The notes: generated by a model from the sequence alone, not told the origin. A stretch of DNA of 64,000 nt from Paragordius varius (GCA_964247055.1 OZ176054.1:1426001-1490000); one strand, 5' to 3'. Numbered from the stretch's first letter, positions 45,681 to 59,908 are shown. Numbers and translations are program-made.

Positions 45681-45802
45681 TAGAAAGTTTTAAAATGAAT
45701 AAATATACCAGATGGTGTCACTAATTTATGGTGAAATAATGGATTAAAAAAAAACGATAATATATTAAAATTACAACATGGTAGCTCTTTTTAAATATAA
45801 TA

Positions 45803-46371
45803 CCATTTGCACTTCAAGAGTGTCCTTGAACACTTCAAGTTGGTCCTTAAAATTTATAAATTTTGATTTAACCATAATTTTTGCATTTATTTTTTTATTT
45901 TATTATTTATTAACCTAGTTTTCTTTATTTATTATATATTTATTCATTTAAAAATATTTTTTATATAAAAACCACTTTTTTTCAAATTATTTTTTTATTG
46001 AACAGAATTATTGACTTTTAAATGTTTTTAATGAAAAATTTGAATTAATAACCCAGAAAAATTATATATTTTTTCATTTCGTGTTAAAATCTTATAAATA
46101 TCCAAAATTATTTTAGGAAATTAATAAATATATACGGTTTCACAAAGATTAAAAGTTGATATCGATTTAAAATTTATGATAATAATAGAAAATAGGTTAA
46201 AAACAATAAAATAGATGAATTACTTAAGATTTGATTGATAAAACCAAAACAAAAAAGTAAAAAGACCAACTTAAAATGTTCAAGGACCAACTTGAATTGT
46301 TCAAGGACCAACTTGAAATGTTTTAAGACCAACTTGAAGTGTCCAAGGACACTCTTGAAGTGCAAATGGTA
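45803..46371. mobile_element. Foldback element, F2 family
   Basis: Left CCATTTGCACTTCAAGAGTG and right inverse CACTCTTGAAGTGCAAATGG, with three to four AAGGACCAACTTGAA words in the right arm. The interior is close to that of 10604-11143 in the same or inverse sense, so amplification was recent. Confidence 0.8.
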
Positions 46372-46492
46372 AATCTAAAATTATGTGTTTTGAAAAAAAT
46401 TGGCTACATTCATAAATTTTAGATTGGCTAATAACCAAACAGTTATATTTTCCTGTATAAAATATCAATATTGTTAAAAAATCTAATATATA

Positions 46493-47312
46493 TCATTTGC
46501 ACTTAAAGAGTGTCCTTGAACACTTCAAGTTGGTCTTTGAACATTACAAGTTGATCCTTGAACAGTTCAAGTTGGTCCTTAAACAATTCAAGTTGTCCTT
46601 GAACAATTCAAGTTCCTTGAACATTTCAAGTTGGTCCTTTGACTTTTTTGTTTTGTTTTTAACTTTTATCAATCAAATCGTAAAAAATTCATCTATTTAT
46701 TGTTTTTAACCTATTTTCTATTATTTATCATAAATTTTAAATCGATATCAACTTTTATGAGAAACCGTATATCTTTATTAATTTCTTAAAATAATTTTGG
46801 ATATTTATAAGATTTTTACACGAAATGAAAAAATTATAAGTTTTCTGCGTTATTAAATAAAGTTTTTCCTTAAAAACATTTAAAAGTCAATAATTTTGTT
46901 CAATTGAAAAAAAATAGTTTGAAACAAAAAAGTGGTTTTTCAATAAAATTTTTTATTTAAAAATGAAATATTATAAATAAAGAAAATTAGGTTAATAAAT
47001 AATAAAATAAAAAAATAAATGCAAAAATTATGGTTAACTCAGCATATATAAATTTTAAGGACCAACATGAAATGTTCAAGGACCAATTTGAAATGTTCAA
47101 GGACCAACTTGAACTGTTTAATGACCAACTTGAACTGTTCAAGGGCCAACTTGAACTGTTCAAGGGCCAACTTGAACTGTTTAAGGACCAACTTGAATTG
47201 TTTAAGGACCAACTTGAACTGTTTAAGGACCAACTTAAACTGTTTAAGGACTAACTTGAAATGTTCAAGGACCAACTTGAAATGTTGGACACTCTTGAAG
47301 TGCAAATTGTAT
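46493..47312. mobile_element. Foldback element, F2 family, expanded 21-bp repeat
   Basis: Left CATTTGCACTTAAAGAGTGT, right CACTCTTGAAGTGCAAATTG. The right arm (about 47055-47290) has about eleven copies of the 21-bp word AAGGACCAACTTGAACTGTTC; the left arm has about five. Long open frames on both strands are by-products of the 21-bp period. Confidence 0.8.
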
Positions 47313-49592
47313 ACCTTAGCCCATTTTAGATGCCGGAAGATATGATATAAAATATAATATTTCGATTTCGATTTAAATAATTTATGGACAGTATCAAAGT
47401 ATCGTTTTAACCCAGAAAATCATGAATAAATAAAAAAGTCAAAAACGGCGTCTACCAAAGAGATAAGACGGTATAATTGTAAATTATTGTGTGTTTTAGC
47501 CACGGCATAAATTATTGTGATTAACAAAGTTGATGAATATTGAAATTAAAAGTGATTGATTATTTCAATAATAAGCCTTAAATAGATTCAATATACTATG
47601 CTGGTCAAATTCATTATGTATTTTTATCATTACTTTTGGAAGACAATTTTCAAGATTTTATAGGTTTTTGTTACAATTGTAGCCGTTTGTAATAATTTGT
47701 TAATAAACACAATCCATTACATTTTTTATCAAATATTTTTTTAAAGTTAAGAAAATTATTGAACATTTTAATCTAATCAATGATGGTATAATTTCTAGGG
47801 GTGAATCTCTAAACAAAAATAAGGCCAGCCATCTGTTGCACCATGAAACGATTAAAAATAATGTTGTATGTTTTGTCGGCGTAAATGTCGGTTTACTATA
47901 TAATCATTTGAAGACAAAAATTAACCATAATATAGTCGAACCTTAATACTTAATTTTTATGTCGAATTAAATATGGTCATTGTGATGTGTCCGTAGACTG
48001 TTATATGTGGTGAGACTAGGTGTCTTGACTTTATTAGGTGTATGCATTTCATTATATAACTTATAAAGCTGCCCCACAATGAGAAAATGTCTTGAGGAAA
48101 TCTTAAAAACGTTATTGACAAATTAAGAAGGTTGCCCTGGCATGGTACAGGCAGTAAAAAACGATAATCAATTAATTTTTTCCAAAGTAGGGAGAATTGA
48201 AAATAGTGTATTGCATATCAAGAGGAGTATATCATAAGTTATACAGTCTCGATTAACTTAATACCAAATTGTAGCAGGCTTTACATTTAATTTTTTTTAT
48301 AAATATTGATATTTAAAAAGTTTTGATTAAACATTCCCACCAAATTGAGTGTCAATGTTTCTGAAAAAAAATCAATTGAATTATACCAGATAATTATTGG
48401 TTTAGAACAGGCCAGGATGAGTGAGTTATCAACAAGATTTTTAAAGGATTACTAAATATACGCTTTATGTAGCCATGCTCTAGAAAGCTTTAAATCAATG
48501 AAAAAAAATAAAATGCTAAACTTATTAAAAAATTAAAAAAATCATTATCAATGAGATCCTTGTATCTATAATCGCTGAAATATTTTCTGCATATCGGGGG
48601 CAAATATTGATAAATTATACATGAGATCTTTATTAAGCTACAATTTGCTTCTAGTTATATCCTACATATAAATTCTCCAAATTTTTTGCGGCCCCTCGGG
48701 GGGCCCCCTGTTGGAAACCACCGGTTAAAAATAGAAAAATTTCTCATAAAAAATTGGGATTAAGGAAGTTTTGGCCACCATTTTTATGCCTCAAGAAAAT
48801 TTTAAAATCTATCACTCACCTCATAATTATATACAAAGAATTATGTATGTGTTTTTCGCCATTTCTTTTTATTTAGAAATCACAATAATCAGTCATATTT
48901 GTTTATAGTCTTTTATATTAATAGAGATTTGGATTTAGTGTAATAAGGAAGTATAATGTTTTAACTTTAATTTTTCTAAGAAAGAGGCGCCTTATCAAAT
49001 ATAAAAATTTGGTATTTTAAAGAAATACGGATTTTAATAATTTCCGAAAATATGCTATTCGAATTTAATGGTAATGTAAATATAAATCGGAATAAAATTT
49101 TCTAAAATAGCAGTTTGATTAAATTATGATTTTTTTACAGTTCTAAGTTTGAACAATAAAATTTTAATAAAGACTTTATTTTTACAAATGTGGTCCGTCG
49201 GTTTTCCAGAATATTCTGCCCTCCAAACTTATTGATATGGGCATTACTGTTAAGGGTGATTCTTTGGAGAAAAATGTATAAATTAAGATGTTAAATTATT
49301 AGTAATAAAATAAAAATTATGCTAATATATAGGCAAATATGATCTCGACGGACCACTATCGAAGGGCTCTTTTAATAAACAGCGTCCTATACCAATTAAC
49401 TCATGCTAATTATTATTCACCTATCTAATTTATAAATAGACCCTAGTTTTTAAATTATAATTTTTCAAAGTGTGAATAAGGAAAATAATAAGCATAAAAA
49501 AAATCATTTTATTTAAATTTATTTAAATTATTTTTTTTATTATATTATTCAGTAATTTAAATTATTTTAACCAAAAGGTTTTTTTAATATTT
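47313..49592. other. Gene-free stretch with transposon ends
   Basis: No supportable gene. It contains a GC-rich end at 48688-48724 (CCCCTGTTGGAAACCACCGG) typical of some hAT elements, and a small inverted-repeat pair at 49190-49357 (TGGTCCGTCG and its inverse). I could not find the other end or any transposase for the hAT-like end. Confidence 0.45.
49190..49357. mobile_element. Small MITE, TGGTCCGTCG ends
   Basis: TGGTCCGTCG at 49191-49200 and its reverse complement CGACGGACCA at 49347-49356 bound about 165 bp without coding content. Confidence 0.45.
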
Positions 49593-49772
49593 TACAAAAA
49601 GGTCGTTATGCGGATATTGACCCTTTTGATTCCGATCGGTGAGGGAAAGATGGGTGCCTTTAAACACCTAACCTTGTGTATTAGACAAATATCTATATTG
49701 TACTTTCACCCATAGTATTTCGACAATGGGGGAAAGGTATGGGCCATTATCCGCATAGTAACCCTTTTGTAA
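49593..49772. mobile_element. Small MITE abutting the satellite array
   Basis: Inverted ends of about 28 bp: ACAAAAAGGTCGTTATGCGG on the left, CCGCATAGTAACCCTTTTGT on the right, about 180 bp in all. Satellite sequence starts within a few bases of its right end. Confidence 0.65.
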
Positions 49773-52700
49773 TCTATATACATTTTTAAAAATGAAAAAT
49801 GCTGGCTTTGTGATCTGTTCCCGGATAACCGGTAGACTTATTCAAATCCAAATGTCAAAAAATATAATTAATAATGAATGCCCCGACAATAACTTGGTCC
49901 TTTTTTGAATTAAGCAGCCAGTCTAAGCCCACCCCGTGTAAAAAACGGTTTTTATGAAAACAGAAGTCCACAAAAATCGTGTCTTTGAGACGATTTTTCG
50001 GAACACGTGTTGGACCATTCAATTTTAAATATGATTTTTGTTACCTTATTTTTGATCGCGCCGAACATGGTCGACTCACTTTTTTGATTTAGGCCCTGTT
50101 TTTACCCGCTACCCCCGTAAAATGCCATTTATTTAAAAAAAAACAAAGTCCACAAAAATAATTTTTTGATTGTATTTTTTTGCCCAAGGTATGAGACTGT
50201 AAAAATTAGATAAGGATTTTTCGTATTCCCGTTTAAAAACAAAAATTTTAATCAAGCTTTTGTTTGATGATAGCTGCTGAGTAAGGAGTATCTATCATAT
50301 GCATAGAATGTTAAAAAATATATGGATATTAAAATATTATTTATGGTAATCTATATATTTATAAAAATGGAAAATGCTGGCTTTGTGATCTGGTACCGGA
50401 AAACCGGTAGACCCATTCAAATTCAAACTTCGAAAAAATATAATCATTATTGAATGCCCCGACAATAGCTTCGCCCTTTTTTGAAATAGGCCCCCAGTTC
50501 GGGCTCACGCCGTGTGAAAAACGGGTTTTTTTGAAAAGAGAGTACACAAAAATCGTGTCTTTGAGACAATTTTCTGGAGAACGTTTTGGATCATTCAATT
50601 TCAAATATGATTTTTGTTTACTTATTTTCGATTGCGCCGAACATAGTCGTCTCGCTTTTTTGATTTAGGCCCTCTTTTTACCCGTTACCCCCGTAAAATG
50701 CCATTTTTTTTAAAAAAAACAAAGTCCACAAAAATAATTTTTTGATTGTATTTTTTTACCCAAGGTATGAGACTGTAAAAATTCAATATTCCCTGTTAAA
50801 ACGCAAAAATTTTAGTCAAGCGTTTCTTTGATAATAGCTGCTGAATAAGGAGTATCTATTATATGCATAGGATTTTAAAAAATATATGGATAATAAAATA
50901 TTATTTATGGTAATCTATATATTAAAAATGGAAAATGCTCGCTTTGTGATCTGGTACCGGAAAACCGGTAGACCCATCCAAATTTAATCGAATAATCATT
51001 ATTGAATGCCCCGACAATAGCTCTCCCTTTTTTGAAATAGGCCCCCAGTTCGGGCTCACGCCGTGTAAAAAACGGGTTTTTTTGAAAACAGAGTCCACAA
51101 AAATCGTGTCTTTGAGACAATTTTCTGGAGAACGTTTTGGATTATTCAATTTCATTATTTTTGTTTACTTATTTTCGATTGCGCCGAACATAGTCGTCTC
51201 GCTTTTTTAATTTAGGCCCTCTTTTTACCCGCTCCCCCCCTTAAAATGCCTTTTGTCAAAAAAAATAAAGTCCACGAAAATAATTTTTTAAATCTATTTT
51301 TCGCCCTTGGTATGATTTCACGTATTCCCTGTTAAAAGGCAAAAATTTTATTCCAGCGTTTCTATGATGATAGCTGCTGGGCAAGGAACTACACGCTAAA
51401 AACTGATTTTTCATTTAACTTTGTGATCTGCCTTCGGAAAACCGGTGAACCCAATCAAATCCAAACATCGAAAAAATATAATCTTTAATTAATGCCCCGA
51501 CAATAGCTTCGCCCTTTTTTTGAAATATCCCCAGAGTGGGCCCACCCCTGTTAGAAAAACGGGTTGAGACAATTTTCGGGAGAACGTGTTGGACCATTCA
51601 ATTTCAAATATGATTTTTGTTTTATTTTTGATCGCGCCGAACATAGTCGTCTCACTTTTTTGATTTAGGCCCTCTTTTTATCCGCTACCCCCGTAAAATG
51701 CCATTTTTTTCAAAAAAAACAGTCCACAAATATAATTTTTGATTTTATTTTTTTGCCCAAAGTATGAGACTGTAAAAATTCAATAAGGATTTTTCGTATT
51801 CCCGTTTAAAAACAAAAATTTTTGTCAAGCGTTTGTTAGATGATAGCTGCTGAGTATGGAGTATCGATCATATGTATAGGATGTTAAAAAATATATGTAT
51901 AATAAAATATTATTTATGGTAATCTATATATTTATAAAATTGGAAAATGCAGGATTTGTAATCTGCTACCGGAAAACCGGTAGACCCATTCAAATCCAAA
52001 CTTCAAAAAAATATAATCATTATTGAATGCCCCCACAATTACTTCGCCCGTGTTTTGAAATAGGCCCCCAGTTCGGGCTCACCCCGTGTGAAAAACGGGA
52101 GACAATTTTCCGGAGAACGTGTTGGACCATTCAATTTCAAATAAGTTTGGTTTACTTATTTTTGATTGCGCCAAACATAGTTGTCTCACTTTTTTGATTT
52201 AGGCCCTCTTTTTACCCGCTACCCCCGTAAAATGCCATTTTTTTCAAAAAACAAAGTAATAATATTTTAATTGTATTTTTGCCCAAGGTATGAGACTGTA
52301 AAAATTCATTAAAGATTTTTCGTATTCCCTGTTAAAAGGCAAAAATTTTAGTCAAGCGTTTCTTTGATGATAGCTGCTGAGTAAGGAGTATCTATCATAT
52401 GCATAGGATGTTAAAAATTATAAAATAAAACATTATTTATGGTAATCTATATATTTATAATAATGGAAAATGCTGGCTTTTTTGATCTGGTACCGGAAAA
52501 CCGGTAGCCCTATTCAAATTTAAACTTCGAAAAAATATAATTATTATTTAATGCCCCGACAATAGATTCGCCCTTTTTAATAGGCCCCCAGTTAGGGCCC
52601 ACCCCGTGTGAAAAACGGGTTTTTTTGAAAATAGAAGTCCACAAAAATCGTGTCTTTGAGACAATTTTCTGGAGAACGTGTTGGATCATTCAATTTCAAA

Positions 52701-55700
52701 TATGATTTTTGTTTACTTATTTTTGACCGCGCCGAACATGGTCGACTCGCTTTTTTGATTTAGGCCCTCTTTTTACCCGCTACCCCCGTAAAATGCCATT
52801 TTTTTAAAAAAAACAAAGTCCACAAAAATAATTTTTTGATTGTATTTTTTTGCCCAAGGTATGAGATTGTAAAAATTAGATAAGGATTTTTCGTATTCCC
52901 GTTTAAAAACAAAAATTTTAATCAAGCTTTTGTTTGATGATAGCTGCTGAGTAAGGAGTATCTATCATATGCATAGGATGTTAACAAATATATGGATATT
53001 AAAACATTATTTATGGTAATCTATATATTTATAATAATGGAAAATGCTGGCTTTTTTGATCTGGTACCGGAAAACCGGTAGCCCTATTCAAATTTAAACT
53101 TCGAAAAAATATAATTATTATTTAATGCCCCGACAATAGATTCGCCCTTTTTAATAGGCCCCCAGTTCGGGCCCACCCCGTGTGAAAAACGGGTTTTTTT
53201 GAAAACAGAGTCCACAAAAATCGTGTCTTTGAGACAATTTTCTGGAGAACGTGTTGGATAATTCAATTCAAATATGATTTTTGTTTACTAATTTTTGATC
53301 GCGCCGAACATGGTCGACTCACTTTTTTGATTTAGGCCCTCTTTTTATCCGCTACCCCCGTAAAATGCTATTTTTTTCTAAAAAACAAAGTCGACAAAAA
53401 TAATTTTTTAAATCTATTTTTCGCCCGAGGTATGAGGCCGTAAAAATGCATTATTGCTTCCCGTATTCCCTGTTAAAAGGCAAAAAATTTAGTCAAGCGT
53501 TTCTTTGATGATAGCTGCTGGGTAAGGAGCTACCCGCTAAAAACTGATTTGTCATATAACTTTGTGATCTGTTTCCGGAAAACCGGTGTACCCAATCAAA
53601 TCCAAATTTTCGCAAAATTATAATCATTAATAAATGTCCCGACAATAACTTCGCCCTTTTTTGGAATTAGGTGGCCAGTTCGGGCCTACCCCGTGTTAAA
53701 AATGGGTTAAGTCAATTTTCCGGAGAGCGGTTGGACCATTCAATTTCAAATATGATTTTTGTTTACTTATTTTTGATCGCGCCAAACATAGTCGTCTCAC
53801 TTTTTTGATTTAGGCCCTCGTTTTACCCGCTACCCCCGCAAATTGCCATTTTTTTCAAAAAACAAAGTCCAAAAAAATAATTATAATCTATTTTTTGCCC
53901 TAGGTATGAGACCGTAAAGATTCAATATTGATTCCACGTGTTACCTGTTAAAAGGCAAAAATTTTAGTCAAACGTTTCTTTGATGATAGCTGCTGAGTAA
54001 AGAGTATCTATCATATGCATAGGATGTTAAAAATTATAAAATAAAACATTATTTATGGTAATCTATATATTTATAAAAATGGAAATGGCTGGCTTTGTGA
54101 TCTGGTCCCGGAAGACCGGGAGACCCATTCAAATTCAAACTTCGAAAAAATATAATCATTATTGAATGCCCCGACAATAGCTTCGCTCTTTTTTTGAAAT
54201 AGGCCCCCAGTTCAAGCCCACCCCGTGATAAAAACGGGTTTTGAAAACAGTCCACAAATATTGTGTCTTTGAGACAATTTTCTGGAGAATGTGTTGGATC
54301 ATTCAATTTTAACTATGATTTTTGTTTACTTATTTTCGATTGCGCCGAACATAGTCGTCTCGCTTTTTTGATTTAAGCCCTCTTTTTACCCGCTACCCCC
54401 GGAAAATGCCATTTTTTCAAAAAAAACAAAGTCCACAAATATAATTTTTTGATTGTATTTTTTTGCCCAAGGTATGAGACTGTAAAAATTTAATATGGAT
54501 TCCACTTATTCCCTGTTAAAAGGGAAAAATTTTAGTCAAGCGTTTCTTTGATGATAGTTGCTGAGTAAGGAGTAGCTATCATATGCATAGGATGTTAAAA
54601 AATATATGGATAATAAAACATTATTTATGGTAATCTATATATTTATAAAAATGGAAAATGCTGACTTTGTGATCTGGTACCGGAAAACCGGTAGACTCAT
54701 TCAAATTCCAACTTCGAAAAAATATAATCATTATTGAATGCCCCGACAATAGCTTCGCCCTTTTTTTAAAATAAGCCCCTAATTCGGGCCCACCCCGTGA
54801 CAAAAACGGGTTTTTTTGAAAACAGAGTCCACAAAAATCGTGTAGCTGAGACAATTTTCTGGAGAACGTGTTGGATCATTCAATTTTGATTTTAGTTTAC
54901 TAATTTTCGATAGTCGTCTCGGTTTTGGGTTTAAGCCCTCTTTTTACCCGCTTCCACCCCTAAAATGCCATTTTTTTCAAAAAACAAAGTCCAAAAAAAT
55001 AATTTTTTGATTAAATTTTTTGCCCAAGGTATGAGACTGTAAAAATTCAATATGGATTCCACGTATTCCCTGGTAATTAAATGGCAAAAGTTTTAGTCAA
55101 GCGTTTCTTTGATGATAGCTGCTGACTATGGAGTATCTATCATATGTATAGGATGTTAAAAAATATATGTATAATAAAACATTATTTATGGTAATCTATA
55201 TATTTATAAAAATGGAAAATGCTGGCTTTGTGATCTGATACCGAAAACCGGTAGACCCATTCAAATCCAAACTTAGAAAAAATATAATCATTAATGAATG
55301 CCCCGACAATAGCTTCGCCCGATTTTTGAAATAGGCCCCTAGTTCGGGCCCACCCCGTGAGAAAAACGGTTTTTTTTAAAACAGAGTCAACAAAAATCGT
55401 GTCTTTTTGTACAATTTTCTGGAGAACGTGTTGGATCATTTATTTTTGATTTTTGTTTACTTTTCGATAGTGCTGAACAGAGTCGTCTCGCTTTTATGAT
55501 TTAGGCCCTGTTACCCGTTCCCCCCGTAAAATCCCATTTTTTTCAAAATCAAAGTCCACAAAAATAATTTTTCAAATCTATTTTTCGCCCTAAGTATGAG
55601 ACCGTACAAATGCAATATTGATTCCACGTATTCCCTGTTAAAAGGCAAAAATTTTAGTCAAGCGTTTCTTTGATGATAGCTGCTGGGTATGGAGCTACCC

Positions 55701-58700
55701 GCTAAAAAGTGATTTGCCATGTAACTTTCCTTATCTGTTTCCGGAAAACCGGAGGACCCAATCAAATCCAAATATCGCAAAATAATCATCAATAAATGTT
55801 CCGACAATAGATTCTCACTTTTTTGGAATTAGGTCCCCAGTTCGGGCCTACCCCGTGTGAAAAATGTGTTAAGACAATTTTCCGGAGAACGCTTGGACCA
55901 TTCAATTTCAAATACGATTTCTGTTTACTTATTTTCGATTGCGCTAAACATAGTCGTCTCGCTTTTTTGATTTAGGCCTATTTTTACCCGCTTACCCCGT
56001 ATGCCATTTTTTTCAAAAAAAATAGCGTCCACGAAATTTTTTAAATCTATTTTTCGCCTTTGGTATGAGACCGTAAAAATGCAATATTGATTCCAGGTAT
56101 TCCCCGTTATAGGGCAAAAATTTTACTCAAGCGTTTCTATGATGATAGCTGCTGGGTAAGGAGCTACCCGTTAAAAACTGATTCGTCATGTAACTTTGTG
56201 ATCTGTTTCCGGAAAACCGGTTGAGCCAATCAAATCCAAATATCGCAAAATTACAATCATTAATAAATGTCCCGACAATACCTTCTCCCTTTTTTGGAAT
56301 TAGGTCTCCGGTTCGGGCCTACCCCGTGTGAAAAACGGGTTGAGACAATTTTCTGGAGAACGGGTTGGATCATTCAATTTTGATTTTAGTTTACTAATTT
56401 TCGATTGCGCTGAACATAGTCGTCTGGCTTTTTGGATTTAAGCCCTATTTTACCCGCTTCCTCCCGTAAAATGCCATTTTTTACAAAAAATAAAGTCCAA
56501 AAAAATGATTTTTATTGTATTTTTTTGCCCAAGGTATGAGACCGGAAAGATTCAATATGGATTCCACGTATTCCCTGTTAAATGGCAAAAATTTTAGTCA
56601 AGCGTTTCTTTGATGATAATTGCTGAGTAAGGAGTATCTATCATATTCATAGGATGTTAAAAAATATATGGATAATAAAACATTATTTATGGTAATCTAT
56701 ATAATTATAAAAATGGAAAATGCTGGCTTTGTGATCTGGTACCGGAAAATCGGTAGTTCAAATTCAAACTTCGCAAATAATCATTAAATGCCCCGACAAT
56801 AGCTTCGCCCATTTTTTGAAATAGGCCCCCTGTTCGGGCTCACCCCATGTAAAAAACGGGTTTTATTTGAAAACAACGTCCACAAAAATCGTGTCTTTGA
56901 GACAATTTCTTGAGAACGTTTTGGATTATTCAATTTCAAATATGATTTTTGTTTACTAATTTTCGATTGCGCTGAACATAGTCGTCTCGCTTTTTATATT
57001 TAGGCCCTCTTTTTACCTGCTCCCCCCGTAAAATGCCATTTTTTTCAAAAAACAAAGTCCACAAAAATAATTTTTTGATTGTATTTTTTCGCCCAAGGTA
57101 TGAGACTGTAAAAATTCAATAGGGATTTTTCGTATTCCCTGTTAAAAGGCAAAAATTTTAGTCAAGCGTTTCTTTGATGATAGTTGCTGAGTAAGGAGTA
57201 TCTATCATATGCATAGGATGTTAAAAAATATATGGATAATAAAACATTATTTATGGTAATCTATATATTTATAAAAATGGAAAATGCTGGCTTTGTGATC
57301 TGGTACCGGAAAATCGGTAGTTCAAATTCAAACTTCGCAAATAATCATTAAATGCCCCGACAATACCTTCGCCCATTTTTTGAAATAGGCCCCCTGTTCG
57401 GGCCCACGTGTGAAAAACGGGTTTTTTTGAAAACAGAGTCCACAAAAATTGTGTCTTTGAGACAATTTTCTGGAGAACGTGTTGAACCATTCAATTTAAA
57501 TTTTAATTTTTGTTTCCTAATTTTCGATTGCGTTGAACATAGTCGTCTCACTTTTTGAATTTAGGCCCTCTTCTTACCCGCTCCCCCCGTAAAATGCTAT
57601 TTTTTACAAAAAATAAAGTCAAAATAATGATTTTTATTGTATTTTTTTGCCCAAGGTATGAGACTGTAAAAATTCAATAAGGATTTTTTGTATTCCCTGT
57701 TAAATGGCAAAAATTTTAGTCAAGCGTTTCTTTGATGATAGTTGCTGAGTAAGGAGTATCTATCATATGCATAGGATGTTAAAAAATATATAGATAATAA
57801 AACATTATTTATGGTAATCTATATATTTATAAAAATGGAAAATGCTGGCTTTGTGATCTGGTACCGGAAAATCGGTAGTTCAAATTCCAACTTCGCAAAT
57901 AATCATTAAATGCCCCGACAATAGCTTCGCCCATTTTTTGAAATAGACCCCCTGTTCGGGCCCACGTGTGAAAAACGGGTTTTTTTGAAAACAGAGTCCA
58001 CAAAAATTGTGTCTTTGAGACAATTTTCTGGAGAACGTGTTGAACCATTCAATTTCAATTTTGATTTTTGTTTCCTATATCTCGATTGCGCTGAACATAG
58101 TCGTCTCGCTTTTTATATTTAGGCCCTCTTCTTACCGGCTCCCCCCGTAAAATGCTATTTTTTACAAAAAATAAAGTCCAAAAAAATGATTTTTATTGTA
58201 TTTTTTTGCCCAAGGTATGAGACCGGAAAGATTCAATATGGATTCCACGTATTCCCTGTTAAATGGCAAAAATTTTAGTCAAGCGTTTCTTTGATGATAA
58301 TTGCTGAGTAAGGAGTATCTATCATATTCATAGGATGTTAAAAAATATATGGATAATAAAACATTATTTATGGTAATCTATATAATTATAAAAATGGAAA
58401 ATGCTGGCTTTGTGATCTGGTACCGGAAAATCGGTAGTTCAAATTCAAACTTCGCAAATAATCATTAAATGCCCCGACAATAGCTTCGCCCATTTTTTGA
58501 AATAGGCCCCCTGTTCGGGCTCACCCCATGTAAAAAACGGGTTTTATTTGAAAACAACGTCCACAAAAATCGTGTCTTTGAGACAATTTCTTGAGAACGT
58601 TTTGGATCATTCAATTTCAAATATGATTTTTGTTTACTAATTTTCGATTGCGCTGAACATAGTCGTCTCGCTTTTTATATTTAGGCCCTCTTCTTACCCG

Positions 58701-59842
58701 CTCCCCCCGTAAAATGCTATTTTTTACAAAAAATAAAGTCCAAAAAAATGATTTTTATTGTATTTTTTTGCCCAAGGTATGAGACCGGAAAGATTCAATA
58801 TGGATTCCACGTATTCCCTGTTAAATGGCAAAAATTTTAGTCAAGCGTTTCTTTGATGATAGTTGCTGAGTAAGGAGTATCTATCATATGCATAGGATGT
58901 TAAAAAATATATGGATAATAAAACATTATTTATGGTAATCTATATATTTATAAAAATGGAAAATGCTGGCTTTGTGATCTGGTACCGGAAAATCGGTAGT
59001 TCAAATTCAAACTTCGTAAATAATCATTAAATGCCTCGACAATAGCTTCGCCCATTTTTTGAAATAGGCCCCCTGTTCGGGCTCACCCCATGTAAAAAAC
59101 GGGTTTTATTTGAAAACAACGTCCACAAAAATCGTGTCTTTGAGACAATTTCTTGAGAACGTTTTGGATCATTCAATTTCAAATATGATTTTTGTTTACT
59201 AATTTTCGATTGCGCTGAACATAGTCGTCTCGCTTTTTATATTTAGGCACTCTTTTTACCTGCTCCCCCCGTAAAATGCCATTTTTTTCAAAAAACAAAG
59301 TCCACAAAAATAATTTTTTGATTGTATTTTTTCGCCCAAGGTATGAGACTGTAAAAATTCAATAAGGATTTTTCGTATTCCCTGTTAAAAGGCAAAAATT
59401 TTAGTCAAGCGTTTCTTTGATGATAGTTGCTGAGTAAGGAGTATCTATCATATGCATAGGATGTTAAAAAATATATGGATAATAAAACATTATTTATGGT
59501 AATCTATATATTTATAAAAATGGAAAATGCTGGCTTTGTGATCTGGTACCGGAAAATCGGTAGTTCAAATTCAAACTTCGTAAATAATCATTAAATGCCT
59601 CGACAATAGCTTCGCCCATTTTTTGAAATAGGCCCCCTGTTCGGGCTCACCCCGTGTGAAAAACGGGTTTTTTTGAAAACAGAGTCTACAAAATCGCTTT
59701 GAGACAATTTTCTGAACGTGTTGGGTCATTCAATTTCAAATATGATTTTTGTTTACTTATTTTCGATCGCCGAACATAGTCGTATCGCTTTTTTAATTTA
59801 GTCCCTATTTTTACTAGCTCCCCCCGTAAAATGCCATTTTTC
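49773..59842. repeat. Satellite array, about 19 monomers of about 560 bp
   Basis: The anchor word TGCTGGCTTTGTGATCTG or a close variant recurs at about 49801, 50376, 50937, 51413, 51949, 52472, 53046, 53555, 54088, 54659, 55221, 55725, 56197, 56722, 57286, 57844, 58403, 58965 and 59529. Most spacings are 558-575 bp. Monomers preceding the anchors near 51413, 53555, 55725 and 56197 have a different junction (CCGCTAAAAACTGATTT) and shorter spacing, so two monomer types alternate irregularly. The last five or six copies are nearly identical, the earlier ones more diverged: amplification was most recent at the right. The array is visibly richer in G and C than its flanks. An 80-codon minus-strand frame is open in several monomers but shifted or broken in others. 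Confidence 0.9.
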
Positions 59843-59908
59843 CTCCCCCACCCCCCAGAAGTCCGAAGGACTTCCTCGGGCTGCGTAGCTGCACGAGATT
59901 TACGCTAG
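59843..59908 (+). mobile_element. Possible Helitron-type 3' end closing the satellite
   Basis: Immediately after the last monomer comes a GC-rich patch with a perfect hairpin (GAAGTCC GAA GGACTTC). A second palindromic stretch, CTCGGGCTGCGTAGCTGCAC followed by GAG, comes next; seven bases later is CTAG, followed by T. A hairpin shortly before CTRR, with T next, is the Helitron 3' hallmark. I found no TC-type 5' end and no Rep/helicase, so this is suggestive only. Confidence 0.35.

Noticed and set aside
47030-47345. Heptad-like open frames on both strands (FKLVLEQ, LELFKDQ)
   Set aside because: They arise because the foldback arm repeat is 21 bp long, a multiple of three, and so stays open in several frames.
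48688-48724. GC-rich hAT-like end (CCCCTGTTGGAAACCACCGG)
   Set aside because: Not called as an element because I could not find the matching end, a target duplication or a transposase.
50359-58048. Repeated minus-strand reading frames of 60-85 codons in the satellite (containing PENCLKDTIFV-like text)
   Set aside because: They follow the 560-bp monomer, are shifted or interrupted between copies, and have no start context or neighbours; treated as satellite by-products, though a coding ancestor of the monomer is not excluded.
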